From Blastococcus aurantiacus (GTDB lineage: Bacteria > Actinomycetota > Actinomycetes > Mycobacteriales > Geodermatophilaceae), in the NCBI RefSeq assembly GCF_900102425.1, contig NZ_FNBT01000003.1, positions 124,001-188,000 on the forward strand: a stretch of DNA of 64,000 bases, given 5' to 3'. The notes under the pieces were generated by a model. The model searched no databases. It saw only the letters and a list, made by a program, of their open reading frames with translations, and was not told the DNA's origin. This document shows, piece after piece, positions 12,497-19,753 of the stretch (within the stretch, counting starts at the first letter, position 1; each line of letters begins with the position of its first letter). Position numbers and translations under genes: made by a program.

Positions 12497-13437
12497 CGGT
12501 CGACCACGTTCTCCAGCGGCTCGCCGGCCAGGATCCGGCGGAGCTGGCCGGACACCGCCGCGGCGGCGCGCTCGTTCGTGCCGGGCACGTCGCCGCCCAC
12601 GTGTGGGGTGACCAGCAGTCCGGGCGCCGACCAGAGGGGGTGCCCCTCGGGCAGGGGCTCCGGCTCGGTCACGTCGACCGCGGCGCGCAGCCGGCCGGCG
12701 GTGAGCTCGGCGAGCAGAGCATCGGTGTCGACGACGACGCCGCGCGCGGCGTTCACCAGCAGCGCGCCGTCGCGCATCGAGGCCAGGAAGGCGGCGTCGA
12801 CCAGGCCCACCGTCTCGTCGGTCACCGGCACGATCACGATGACGACGTCGGCCAGCGGCAGCAGCTCGGGCAGGTCGGCGGTCGAGCGGACGTCGTCCCG
12901 GGCGGTGCGGGCGACGTAGGTCAGGTCGACGTCGAAGCCCTCGAGCATCCGCCCGATGCGGCGGCCGATGTCGCCGGCACCGACGACGAGGACGTTGGCA
13001 CCGACGAGGGTGGCGTGGGTGCGCGGCGTCCAGCGGCCGGCCTCCTGCTCGCGGACGAAGAAGGGCAGTCCGCGCTGGGCGGCGAGCGTGGCGGCCACAG
13101 CCCACTCCGCCGTCGATGGGGTGTGCGCGCCGCGAGCGTTGCAGAGGGCGACGCCCTCGGGGAGCCGGCCGGCGAAGCGCTCGGCGCCGGCGCTGAGCAG
13201 CTGCACGACGCGCAGGTCGGGCAGGGCGGCGAAGAACTCGTCCCCCGGGTACGGCGCGCCGCCGGACCGCGGCACCCAGACCTTCGACCGGGCGGCGTCG
13301 CCGGTGGGCGGGCCGTCGGCCGCCGCCCACCGGTGCGCGCGCACCCGGGGCGAGACCGCCTCGACGGCAGCCGCCAGGGCGCGGGATGGGACCAGGACGT
13401 CGAGCACCTCGTCGGGGCCGACCAGCGGTTCGCTCAC
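12490..13437 (-). CDS. D-2-hydroxyacid dehydrogenase, NAD(P)-binding
   Basis: The product is 315 residues. The NAD-binding core has VLVVGAGDIGRRIGRML (about 137-153), followed by the family segments LVNAARGVVVDTDALL (Arg near 222), VTEPEPLPEGHPLW (Glu) and TPHVGGD (catalytic His). This is the Arg-Glu-His triad of the D-isomer-specific 2-hydroxyacid dehydrogenases. The closest types are the glyoxylate/hydroxypyruvate reductase-like members; the substrate cannot be assigned. GTG 13435-13437 is preferred over the longer frame because the extra N-terminus is Arg-rich and TAGTCT lies 8 nt upstream (leaderless). Confidence 0.88.
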   Translation of the reverse strand: MSEPLVGPDEVLDVLVPSRALAAAVEAVSPRVRAHRWAAADGPPTGDAARSKVWVPRSGGAPYPGDEFFAALPDLRVVQLLSAGAERFAGRLPEGVALCNARGAHTPSTAEWAVAATLAAQRGLPFFVREQEAGRWTPRTHATLVGANVLVVGAGDIGRRIGRMLEGFDVDLTYVARTARDDVRSTADLPELLPLADVVIVIVPVTDETVGLVDAAFLASMRDGALLVNAARGVVVDTDALLAELTAGRLRAAVDVTEPEPLPEGHPLWSAPGLLVTPHVGGDVPGTNERAAAAVSGQLRRILAGEPLENVVDRY

Positions 13438-13445
13438 GAGCGCCG

Positions 13446-13451
13446 AGACTA
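13446..13451 (-). promoter_or_regulatory. -10 box of the 2-hydroxyacid dehydrogenase gene
   Basis: TAGTCT on the minus strand ends 8 nt before the GTG start; leaderless arrangement. Confidence 0.45.
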
Positions 13452-13485
13452 GGCGCAACCGGCCGCCCGGCCGACATCGCGCACG

Positions 13486-13491
13486 TACTGT
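13486..13491 (+). promoter_or_regulatory. -10 box of the sugar-dehydrogenase lipoprotein gene
   Basis: TACTGT ends 7 nt before ATG 13499. The 7-nt gap (GGAGGCC) also reads as a Shine-Dalgarno, so the box could be fortuitous. Confidence 0.4.
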
Positions 13492-13498
13492 GGAGGCC

Positions 13499-14620
13499 AT
13501 GCGGCGGGCGACGGCGGGTGCGCTGCTCGCGACCGCCGTGCTCCTGGCCGGGTGCGGCTCCGACGGCTACGAGCCCTCCGGCCCCTTCCGGCCGCTGCCC
13601 GAGGGGGCGCCGCCGGAGGTCGGGCCTCCCCCGTCGTCCGCGCCGACCCCGGGCCGGCCCGCCGAGCCGGGTGCCGAGGACCAGGACGGCGACCCCAACG
13701 TCGTCGCCACCGGGCTGGCCGTGCCCACGGGTCTGGCCCTGCTGCCCGACGGCAGCGCCGTCGTGGGCGAGCGCGACACCGGCCGCATCCTTCAGGTCTT
13801 CCCCGACCGCTCCCCCGCCCGCGAGCTGATGGTCGTGCCGGGTGTGGACGCCGCGGGCGACGGCGGCCTGCTGGGGCTCGCGGTCTCCCCCACCTATCCC
13901 GAGGACGGGCTGCTCTACGCCTACCTCTCCACCGCGTTCGACAACCGGGTGGTGCGCTTCCCGGTCGGGGGGACGCCGAACGCGGTGCTCACCGGCATCC
14001 CGCGGGGCGAGGTGCACAACGGCGGCGGCCTGGTGTTCGGCGCCGACGGGACCCTCCTCGTCGGCACCGGCGACACCGGGAACCCCGCGCTGGCCACCGA
14101 TCCCGCGTCGCTGGCCGGGAAGGTGCTGCGCATCGACGTGTTCGGCGGCCCCGTGGGCCGGGGCCCGGTCTTCACCAGCGGGCACCGCGACGTGACCGCC
14201 GTGTGCGCCGGCGACGAGAACCGGCTGTTCGCGGCCGATGCCGCGCGGGGCGGCGCCGACGAGCTGGACGAGCTCGTGGAGGGCAGCGACTACGCCGGCG
14301 GCGCCGGCCCGGTGGTCGAGATCGCCTCCGGCGAGGACGGACTGGGCGGCTGCGCCGTCCTGGGCGACGCCGTCTTCCTCGGTGCCCTGGACGGCGAGCG
14401 GGTGCACGTGGTCCCCGTGGGCGACGGCGGGGCGGCGTCCGGCGAGCTCGAGGAGTTCCTGGGTGGCCAGTACGGCCGGCTGCGGACCGTCGTCGCCGAC
14501 GCCCAGGGCGCGCTCTGGATCACGACGTCCAACCGCGACGGCATAGGCATCCCGGCAGCGGACGACGACAAGGTGCTGCGGATCAACCCGCCGTCCGCCG
14601 CCGGCGGCTCCCCGCTCTAG
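13499..14620 (+). CDS. PQQ-type sugar dehydrogenase family lipoprotein
   Basis: Exported lipoprotein of 373 residues. The signal peptide ends in the lipobox LLAGC (Cys19), and a Pro-rich linker (about 25-62) leads to a six-bladed propeller of the glucose/sorbosone dehydrogenase family: VATGLAVPTGLALLPDGSA, then DGGLLGLAVSPTYPEDGLLY, HNGGGLVFGADGTLLVGTGD and a late GRLRTVVADAQGALWITTS. The typical PQQ-site GNNYGWP segment is replaced by GSDYAGGAGP, so use of PQQ is uncertain. The stop TAG shares two bases with the stop of the convergent Nudix gene. Confidence 0.85.
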   Translation: MRRATAGALLATAVLLAGCGSDGYEPSGPFRPLPEGAPPEVGPPPSSAPTPGRPAEPGAEDQDGDPNVVATGLAVPTGLALLPDGSAVVGERDTGRILQVFPDRSPARELMVVPGVDAAGDGGLLGLAVSPTYPEDGLLYAYLSTAFDNRVVRFPVGGTPNAVLTGIPRGEVHNGGGLVFGADGTLLVGTGDTGNPALATDPASLAGKVLRIDVFGGPVGRGPVFTSGHRDVTAVCAGDENRLFAADAARGGADELDELVEGSDYAGGAGPVVEIASGEDGLGGCAVLGDAVFLGALDGERVHVVPVGDGGAASGELEEFLGGQYGRLRTVVADAQGALWITTSNRDGIGIPAADDDKVLRINPPSAAGGSPL

Positions 14621-15120
14621 TCGGTCGCCTCCCCGTCCCCACTGGTGCGGGTCCGGTCCCCGATGTCGATCGGTGTCGCAGGACAACCGCTTTCCTGGAG
14701 CCGTCCGAAGCGTGCGCCGAGGTCTGGCGGGAAGACGGACTCATCCGTGCCCCGCAGTGCCTCCGCCGTCCACCACCGGAAGCCGAGAATGCTCTCGTTC
14801 TCGCGGTCGGTGAGCCGGGCGGGCGAGGGGTCGAAGTAAGCCACCGCGTAGTAGAGCCAGTCCTCGTGGACGTCGAAGGTCCGGCCGGCGTGGGTGTAGG
14901 CGACATCCCTCGTCCAGACCCGGACTCCGGCGGGTAGGCGGCCGAGGCCCGTCTCCTCCCACGCCTCGCGGACTGCAGCCTCGTGCCACGACTCGCCGGG
15001 CTCCACGCCGCCCCCGACCGGGTACCAGTGCGTCGTGCCGGTAGCCGGGTCGCGCCCGTGCACCAGCAGGAGCTGCCCGTCGCGGTCGACGAGCAGGAGC
15101 TTGACGGTCGCGCGCGGCAT
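14617..15120 (-). CDS. Nudix hydrolase
   Basis: The product is 167 residues. A complete Nudix box GX5EX7REUXEEXGU is visible at about residues 38-60 (GGVEPGE ... REAWEETGL), on a beta-rich fold that starts RATVKLLLVDRDGQLLLVHG. It hydrolyses a nucleoside diphosphate linked to some moiety; the substrate is not predictable. ATG 15118-15120 is used; an upstream in-frame ATG at 15144 would add eight residues. The stop overlaps the convergent dehydrogenase stop within CTAG. Confidence 0.9.
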   Translation of the reverse strand: MPRATVKLLLVDRDGQLLLVHGRDPATGTTHWYPVGGGVEPGESWHEAAVREAWEETGLGRLPAGVRVWTRDVAYTHAGRTFDVHEDWLYYAVAYFDPSPARLTDRENESILGFRWWTAEALRGTDESVFPPDLGARFGRLQESGCPATPIDIGDRTRTSGDGEATD

Positions 15121-15197
15121 ACCGGCGATTGTGCAGCGCACCATCGCCAGAGCACCGCGGCGTCGGCGGCGGTCAGGCCGTGGGTGTGCCGGTCGAC

Positions 15198-16703
15198 CTA
15201 TGAGCCGACGAGCCGCTCCTCGAGCATGCGCTTGACGGTGGCGGCGTCGGCCTTGCCACGGGTGGTCTTCATGACCGCACCGACCAGCGCGCCGATGGCC
15301 TGCACCTTGCCGCCGCGCACCTTGTCGGCGACGTCGGGGTTGCCCTCGATCGCGGCATCCACGGCGCCGACCAGCTCGTCGCTCTCGCCCATCACGGCCA
15401 GCCCGCGGGCCTCGACGACGGCCGCGGGGTCGCCTTCGCCGGCCAGCACGCCGTCCAGCGCCTGGCGCGCCAGCTGGTCGTTGATGGTGCCGGCGGAGAT
15501 CAGCCCGATCAGCTCGGCGACCTGCTTCGGGGTGACGGCCAACTCGCCGAGCTCCGTGCCGGTGTCGTTGGCGCGGCGGGCGAGGTCGCCCAGCCACCAC
15601 TTGCGGGCGTCGGCGGGCGAGGCCCCGGCGGCCACGGTCTCGCTGACCAGCTCGACGGCGCCGGCGTTGACCAGCCACGCCATCTCCGTCGGCGAGATGC
15701 CCCACTCGTCGGAGAGGCGGGTGCGGCGGGCGGCGGGCAGCTCCGGCAGGGCGGCGAGGAGCGAGGCGACCCACTCCTCGTCGGGCGCGACCGGCACCAG
15801 GTCGGGCTCGGGGAAGTACCGGTAGTCGGTCGCCTCCTCCTTGCTGCGGCCGGGCGAGGTCGAGCCGGTGTCCTCGTGGAAGTGCCGGGTCTCCTGCCGG
15901 ATCGCCACACCCTCGTCGAGCAGGGCGGCCTGGCGGCGCATCTCGAAGCGCACCGCCCGCTCCACCGAGCGCAGCGAGTTCACGTTCTTCGTCTCGGTGC
16001 GGGTGCCCCACTCGAGGCTGCCGATCGGCGCCAGGGAGGTGTTGACGTCGCAGCGCAGGTTGCCCTGCTCCATGCGCACCTCGGAGACGCCGAGGGCCAC
16101 CAGGATCTCGCGCAGCTCGGTGACGTAGGCCTTGGCGACCTCGGGCGCCTTGGCGCCGGCGCCCGGGATGGGGCGGGTGACGATCTCGACCAGCGGGATG
16201 CCGGCCCGGTTGTAGTCGATGAGCGAGTGGTCGGCGCCGTGGATGCGGCCGGTGGAGCCACCGACGTGCAGGTTCTTGCCGGTGTCCTCCTCGAGGTGCA
16301 CCCGCTCGATCTCCACGCGGTAGGTCTCGCCGTCGACCTCGACGTCCAGGTGCCCGGCGGTGCAGAGCGGCTCGTCGTACTGCGTGGTCTGGAATCCCTT
16401 GGGGATGTCCGGGTAGAAGTAGTTCTTCCGGGAGAACCGCGCCCAGGTGGCGATGCGGCAACCCAGGGCCAGGCCGATGCGGATGGTCGACTCGATGGCG
16501 GCGGCGTTGGCCACCGGCAGCGAGCCGGGCAGCCCCAGGCAGGTCGGGCAGGTCTGGGTGTTGGGCTCGGCGCCGAACGTGGTGGAGCAGCCGCAGAACA
16601 TCTTGGACGCGGTGCCCAGCTCGACGTGGGTCTCCAGACCCATCACCGGCTCGTAGCGGGTGAGGACCTCGTCGAAGTCGACGAGACGGTCGGTGGTGCT
16701 CAC
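15198..16703 (-). CDS. gatB: Asp-tRNA(Asn)/Glu-tRNA(Gln) amidotransferase subunit B
   Basis: Subunit of the GatCAB amidotransferase that binds mischarged tRNA and activates it with ATP. The 501 residues start with [18 protein letters not shown], followed by the zinc-type cysteines C..C...C..C ([19 protein letters not shown]), the core [11 protein letters not shown] segment, and C-terminal helical and YqeY-like tail domains ending [23 protein letters not shown] 16701-16703 has AAGGAGG upstream and overlaps the stop of the preceding 67-aa gene (GTGA). Confidence 0.96.
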   Translation of the reverse strand: MSTTDRLVDFDEVLTRYEPVMGLETHVELGTASKMFCGCSTTFGAEPNTQTCPTCLGLPGSLPVANAAAIESTIRIGLALGCRIATWARFSRKNYFYPDIPKGFQTTQYDEPLCTAGHLDVEVDGETYRVEIERVHLEEDTGKNLHVGGSTGRIHGADHSLIDYNRAGIPLVEIVTRPIPGAGAKAPEVAKAYVTELREILVALGVSEVRMEQGNLRCDVNTSLAPIGSLEWGTRTETKNVNSLRSVERAVRFEMRRQAALLDEGVAIRQETRHFHEDTGSTSPGRSKEEATDYRYFPEPDLVPVAPDEEWVASLLAALPELPAARRTRLSDEWGISPTEMAWLVNAGAVELVSETVAAGASPADARKWWLGDLARRANDTGTELGELAVTPKQVAELIGLISAGTINDQLARQALDGVLAGEGDPAAVVEARGLAVMGESDELVGAVDAAIEGNPDVADKVRGGKVQAIGALVGAVMKTTRGKADAATVKRMLEERLVGS

Positions 16704-16903
16704 GGGGTGGGGCCCTCCTTCGGGGCGGTGCCCCGGGCGGCGTCGCGCTCGGCGCGGCCGGTGAGCACGGCGCCGGCGGCGGTCAGCACGCCCAGGACGA
16801 GGAAGACGGCGAAGACGGGACGGCCGGTGACGATCCACCCGACGATGCCGGCAACGATGACGAACGTGGTGAGGCCCCAGGCGGCCTTGAGGGCGCCGGT
16901 CAT
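16700..16903 (-). CDS. 67-aa membrane protein embedded in the gat operon
   Basis: A small protein with two hydrophobic segments (about residues 9-27 [18 protein letters not shown] and 30-48 [18 protein letters not shown]) and a charged C-tail ([19 protein letters not shown]). Its ATG overlaps the gatA stop (ATGA), and its own TGA overlaps the gatB GTG. It is thus coupled on both sides, and gatB translation may depend on it. I do not recognise a family. It could be a two-TM accessory protein unrelated to amidotransfer that rides in the operon. Confidence 0.75.
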   Translation of the reverse strand: MTGALKAAWGLTTFVIVAGIVGWIVTGRPVFAVFLVLGVLTAAGAVLTGRAERDAARGTAPKEGPTP

Positions 16904-18432
16904 GCCGCGCTCCGCACGGGCAGCTGGTCGAGGAACCGGGAGCCGCGCGCGGCGTCCTGCGCGGCCTCGAGGGCGGCGGCGACCTTGTAGCAGCGGTCGT
17001 CGGCCAGGGCCGGCGCCATCACCTGGAAGCCGACGGGCAGCCCGTCGGACAGGCCGCACGGCACCGAGATGGCAGGGACGCCGGCGAGGCTTGCCGGCAG
17101 CGTGCACAGGTCGGCGGCGTACATGGCGATCGGGTCGTCGACGCGGGCGCCCACCGGCCAGGCGACGGTCGGGCTGGTCGGGCTGACCAGTACGTCGACG
17201 CCATGGCCGTCGTCACCGTCGAACGCAGTGGTGAAGTCGCGCGTGATCAGCGTGCGGACCTTCTGCGCCTGCCCGTAGTAGGCGTCGTAGTAGCCGCTGG
17301 AGAGCGCGTACGTGCCGAGGATGATGCGGCGCTTGACCTCGGGGCCGAAGCCCTGCTCGCGGGTGAGCGCCATGACCTCGTCGAGGTCCCGGTTGCCGTC
17401 GTCGCCGACGCGCAGGCCGTAGCGGACGCCGTCGAAGCGGGCGAGGTTGGACGACGCCTCGCTCGGGGCGATGAGGTAGTAGGCCGGCAGCGCGAGGTCG
17501 AAGGCCGGGCAGGACACCGGGCGCACCTCCGCGCCCAGGCTCTCCAGCAGCGCGACCGTCTCGGTGAAGCGGGCGAGCACGCCGGCCTCGTAGCCGTCGG
17601 TGTGCCCGTCGCCGCCCAGCTCGGTGACGACGCCGACCCGCAGGCCGGCCAGGTCGCCCTCGGCACCGCGGCGGGCCGACTCGGCGAGCACGGGCACGGG
17701 TGCGGCGATGCTCGTGGAGTCCAGCGGGTCGTGGCCGGCGATCGCCTCGTGCAGCAGCGCGGCGTCCAGGACCGTGCGCGCCATGGGGCCGGCCTGGTCG
17801 AGGCTCGAGGAGAAGGCGATGAGGCCGTACCGGGACACCGAGCCGTAGGTGGGCTTGTGCCCGACCAGGCCGGTGACGGCGGCGGGCTGGCGGATCGAGC
17901 CACCGGTGTCGGTGCCGATCGCCCACGGGGCCAGCGCGCCGGCGACCGCGGCCGAGGAGCCGCCGGAGGACCCGCCCGGGATGCGGTCGTGGTCCCAGGG
18001 GTTGCGGGTGACCTGGTAGGCCGAGTTCTCCGTCGACGAGCCCATGGCGAACTCGTCCATGTTCGTCTTGCCGAGGAGCACGGTGCCGGCGGTCTTCAGC
18101 CGGGCGGCCAGCGTCGCGTCGTACGGCGGCCGCCAGCCCTCGAGGATCTTCGAGCCGCTCGTCGTGGGCACGCCCTCGGTCACGACGACGTCCTTGAGCG
18201 CCAGCGGGATGCCGGCCAGCGGGCCGAGCGCACCGCCGTCGGCGCGGGCGGCATCCACCTGCTCGGCGGAGCGCAGGGCGGCCTCGGCGTCGACGTGCAG
18301 GTAGGCGCCGATCGCGCCGTCCTCGGCCTCGATGCGGTCCAGGTAGGCCTGGGTGACGTCGACGGCGCTCACCTCGCCGGCGGTGAGCAGCCGGCCGAGC
18401 TCGGCGGCGTCGGTGGTGGTCAGCTCGCTCAT
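16900..18432 (-). CDS. gatA: Asp-tRNA(Asn)/Glu-tRNA(Gln) amidotransferase subunit A
   Basis: Glutaminase subunit of GatCAB; it frees ammonia from glutamine and passes it to GatB. The 510 residues are of the amidase-signature family. The triad is visible: Lys80 in LALKD, the cis-Ser at about 155 in [11 protein letters not shown], and the nucleophile Ser179 in [10 protein letters not shown]. The ATG overlaps the gatC stop by 4 nt, and its own stop overlaps the start of the 67-aa membrane protein. Confidence 0.97.
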   Translation of the reverse strand: MSELTTTDAAELGRLLTAGEVSAVDVTQAYLDRIEAEDGAIGAYLHVDAEAALRSAEQVDAARADGGALGPLAGIPLALKDVVVTEGVPTTSGSKILEGWRPPYDATLAARLKTAGTVLLGKTNMDEFAMGSSTENSAYQVTRNPWDHDRIPGGSSGGSSAAVAGALAPWAIGTDTGGSIRQPAAVTGLVGHKPTYGSVSRYGLIAFSSSLDQAGPMARTVLDAALLHEAIAGHDPLDSTSIAAPVPVLAESARRGAEGDLAGLRVGVVTELGGDGHTDGYEAGVLARFTETVALLESLGAEVRPVSCPAFDLALPAYYLIAPSEASSNLARFDGVRYGLRVGDDGNRDLDEVMALTREQGFGPEVKRRIILGTYALSSGYYDAYYGQAQKVRTLITRDFTTAFDGDDGHGVDVLVSPTSPTVAWPVGARVDDPIAMYAADLCTLPASLAGVPAISVPCGLSDGLPVGFQVMAPALADDRCYKVAAALEAAQDAARGSRFLDQLPVRSAA

Positions 18433-18746
18433 GCTTCCTCCCCCAGGATGCGCGGCACGCGGATCCGGCCGTCCTCGGCGGCCGGCGCACCGGCCAGGAC
18501 GACGTCGCGCGGCAGGCTGGGCCGGGCGACGTCCTCGCGGAAGACGTTGGTCATCGGCACCGCATGCGTCGTCGGCGGCACGTCGGCGACGTCGGCCTTG
18601 CCCACCTGCGCGACGGCGTCCAGCACCGCGCCCAGCTGGCCGGCGAAGAGGTCGAGCTCCTCATCGGTCACGGCCAGCCGCGACAGGTGCGCCAGATGGG
18701 CCACCTCGTCACGGGTCAGTCGGTCCTTGCGGGACGGCGTGCTCAT
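18429..18746 (-). CDS. gatC: Asp-tRNA(Asn)/Glu-tRNA(Gln) amidotransferase subunit C
   Basis: Small subunit (105 residues) that stabilises GatA/GatB. It shows the typical [18 protein letters not shown] helix near the N-terminus and a conserved tail with [23 protein letters not shown] 18744-18746 is the first start that fits the family; GGAG lies about 13 nt upstream. It is the first gene of the gatCA-X-B run and divergent from the ACT-domain gene. Confidence 0.95.
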   Translation of the reverse strand: MSTPSRKDRLTRDEVAHLAHLSRLAVTDEELDLFAGQLGAVLDAVAQVGKADVADVPPTTHAVPMTNVFREDVARPSLPRDVVLAGAPAAEDGRIRVPRILGEEA

Positions 18747-18893
18747 GCGGGACGGAACTCCACTTCGAGGGGGGAACGGCCGGCGCGGCCACCGTGGTCT
18801 GGGGCCGGGACCGGACCTTCCCACTGTACGTGGGGGGTCTGCGCAGGTCGTCACCGTGAGAGGCTGCCCCCGCTGCGATCAACGGAGATCGAT

Positions 18894-18966
18894 GAAGGAC
18901 CCCCTGCCCCCCGCTGCTCGCACGCTCGCACGCTCGCACGCTCGCACCGGGACCCTGCAGGGGGCC
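18894..18966 (+). repeat. Hairpin repeat family, copy 1 (expanded loop)
   Basis: Starts GAAGGACC. Left arm GGACCCCCTGC (18897-18907) pairs with GCAGGGGGCC (18957-18966), leaving the A bulged. The long loop holds four tandem octamers. It lies in the 5' leader of the ACT-domain gene, 22 nt before its start. It is the only copy of five that does not follow a stop codon. See the finding on covariation. Confidence 0.75.
18916..18947 (+). repeat. Tandem octamer GCTCGCAC x4
   Basis: Four perfect copies of GCTCGCAC in a row inside the loop of hairpin repeat copy 1. Other copies of the family carry less than two units, so this looks like slippage expansion within the element. Confidence 0.9.
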
Positions 18967-18988
18967 GGAAGCGATTCTCGGAGGAACC

Positions 18989-19669
18989 GTGTCCTATCTC
19001 CTGCGCCTGGTCATGCCCGACCGTCCCGGCATCCTGGGCGCGGTCGCCACCGCACTCGGCACCGCCGGCATCGACATCGTGTCGTTGGACGTGCTCGAGC
19101 GCGGCACCGGTGTCGCTGTCGACGACGTCGTGGTCGACCTGCCCGCCGACCGGCTGCCCGACAGTCTGATCACCGTGGCGCAGAGCGTCCCCGACGTGCG
19201 CGTGGAATCCCTGCGGCCCTACGCCGGTCCGCTCGACACCCACCGCGAGCTGGAGCTGCTCGACGCGCTGGCGCACGCCGGCGGCAACCCCCCCGATCCC
19301 GCGGTGGCGGTCGACCTGCTGACCGCGGAACTGCCCCGGGTGTTCCACAGCGGGTGGGCGGTGGTGCTCGACTGCGGCGCCGGGGGCTGGTCGGTGCGGT
19401 CGGCGTCCGAGGCGGCTCCGTCGTTCGACGGCGTGGAGCTGCCGTGGATACCGCTGGGCGGTCCGCGACTGCTGCCCAGCGACGAGGACTGGCTGCCCGA
19501 GCGCTGGCGGGAGATGGCCATCGAGATGATGGCGGCCCCCTACGGCGGTGACGCCTGCGTGGTGGTCATGGGCCGCTCGGGCGGCCCGGCGTTCCGCCGC
19601 TCGGAGCTGCTGCGGCTGGTGCACCTGATCGGCATCGCGTCGACCGTCACCCACCTGCCCCCGGCCTGA
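18989..19669 (+). CDS. ACT-domain protein
   Basis: The product is 226 residues. An N-terminal ACT domain (LLRLVMPDRPGILGAVATAL, then GIDIVSLDVLERG; about 1-75) is the amino-acid-sensing type found in GlnD and serine dehydrogenases. The remaining 150 residues are unassigned, although the central part (WAVVLDCGAGGWSVRSAS) looks like an alpha/beta sensor fold. GTG 18989 has GGAGGA 3-4 nt upstream. An ACT protein between gatC and ligA also occurs in M. tuberculosis (Rv3013), so the position is conserved although the role is unknown. Confidence 0.8.
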   Translation: MSYLLRLVMPDRPGILGAVATALGTAGIDIVSLDVLERGTGVAVDDVVVDLPADRLPDSLITVAQSVPDVRVESLRPYAGPLDTHRELELLDALAHAGGNPPDPAVAVDLLTAELPRVFHSGWAVVLDCGAGGWSVRSASEAAPSFDGVELPWIPLGGPRLLPSDEDWLPERWREMAIEMMAAPYGGDACVVVMGRSGGPAFRRSELLRLVHLIGIASTVTHLPPA

Positions 19670-19734
19670 CCCGGCCCTCCACGCCCCGCGGGATCCGGCG
19701 TCGGCACTCGTCGGGGCACCGAAACTGTCGGTGG

Positions 19735-19750
19735 TCGAACATACGATCGA
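19735..19750. promoter_or_regulatory. SOS (LexA)-like box upstream of the HNH gene
   Basis: TCGAAC-ATAC-GATCGA matches the actinobacterial SOS consensus TCGAAC-N4-GTTCGA at 11 of 12 positions. It overlaps the presumed -10 of the HNH gene, the expected place for repression by LexA. 13E12-family genes with LexA sites are known in M. tuberculosis. Confidence 0.65.
19742..19747 (+). promoter_or_regulatory. -10 box of the HNH gene
   Basis: TACGAT ends 6 nt before ATG 19754 and lies inside the SOS-like box; the transcript would be leaderless. Confidence 0.5.
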
Positions 19751-19753
19751 TCC

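Noticed and set aside
18916-18947. CRISPR array
   Set aside because: Units are contiguous 8-mers without spacers, and there are no cas genes in the window.
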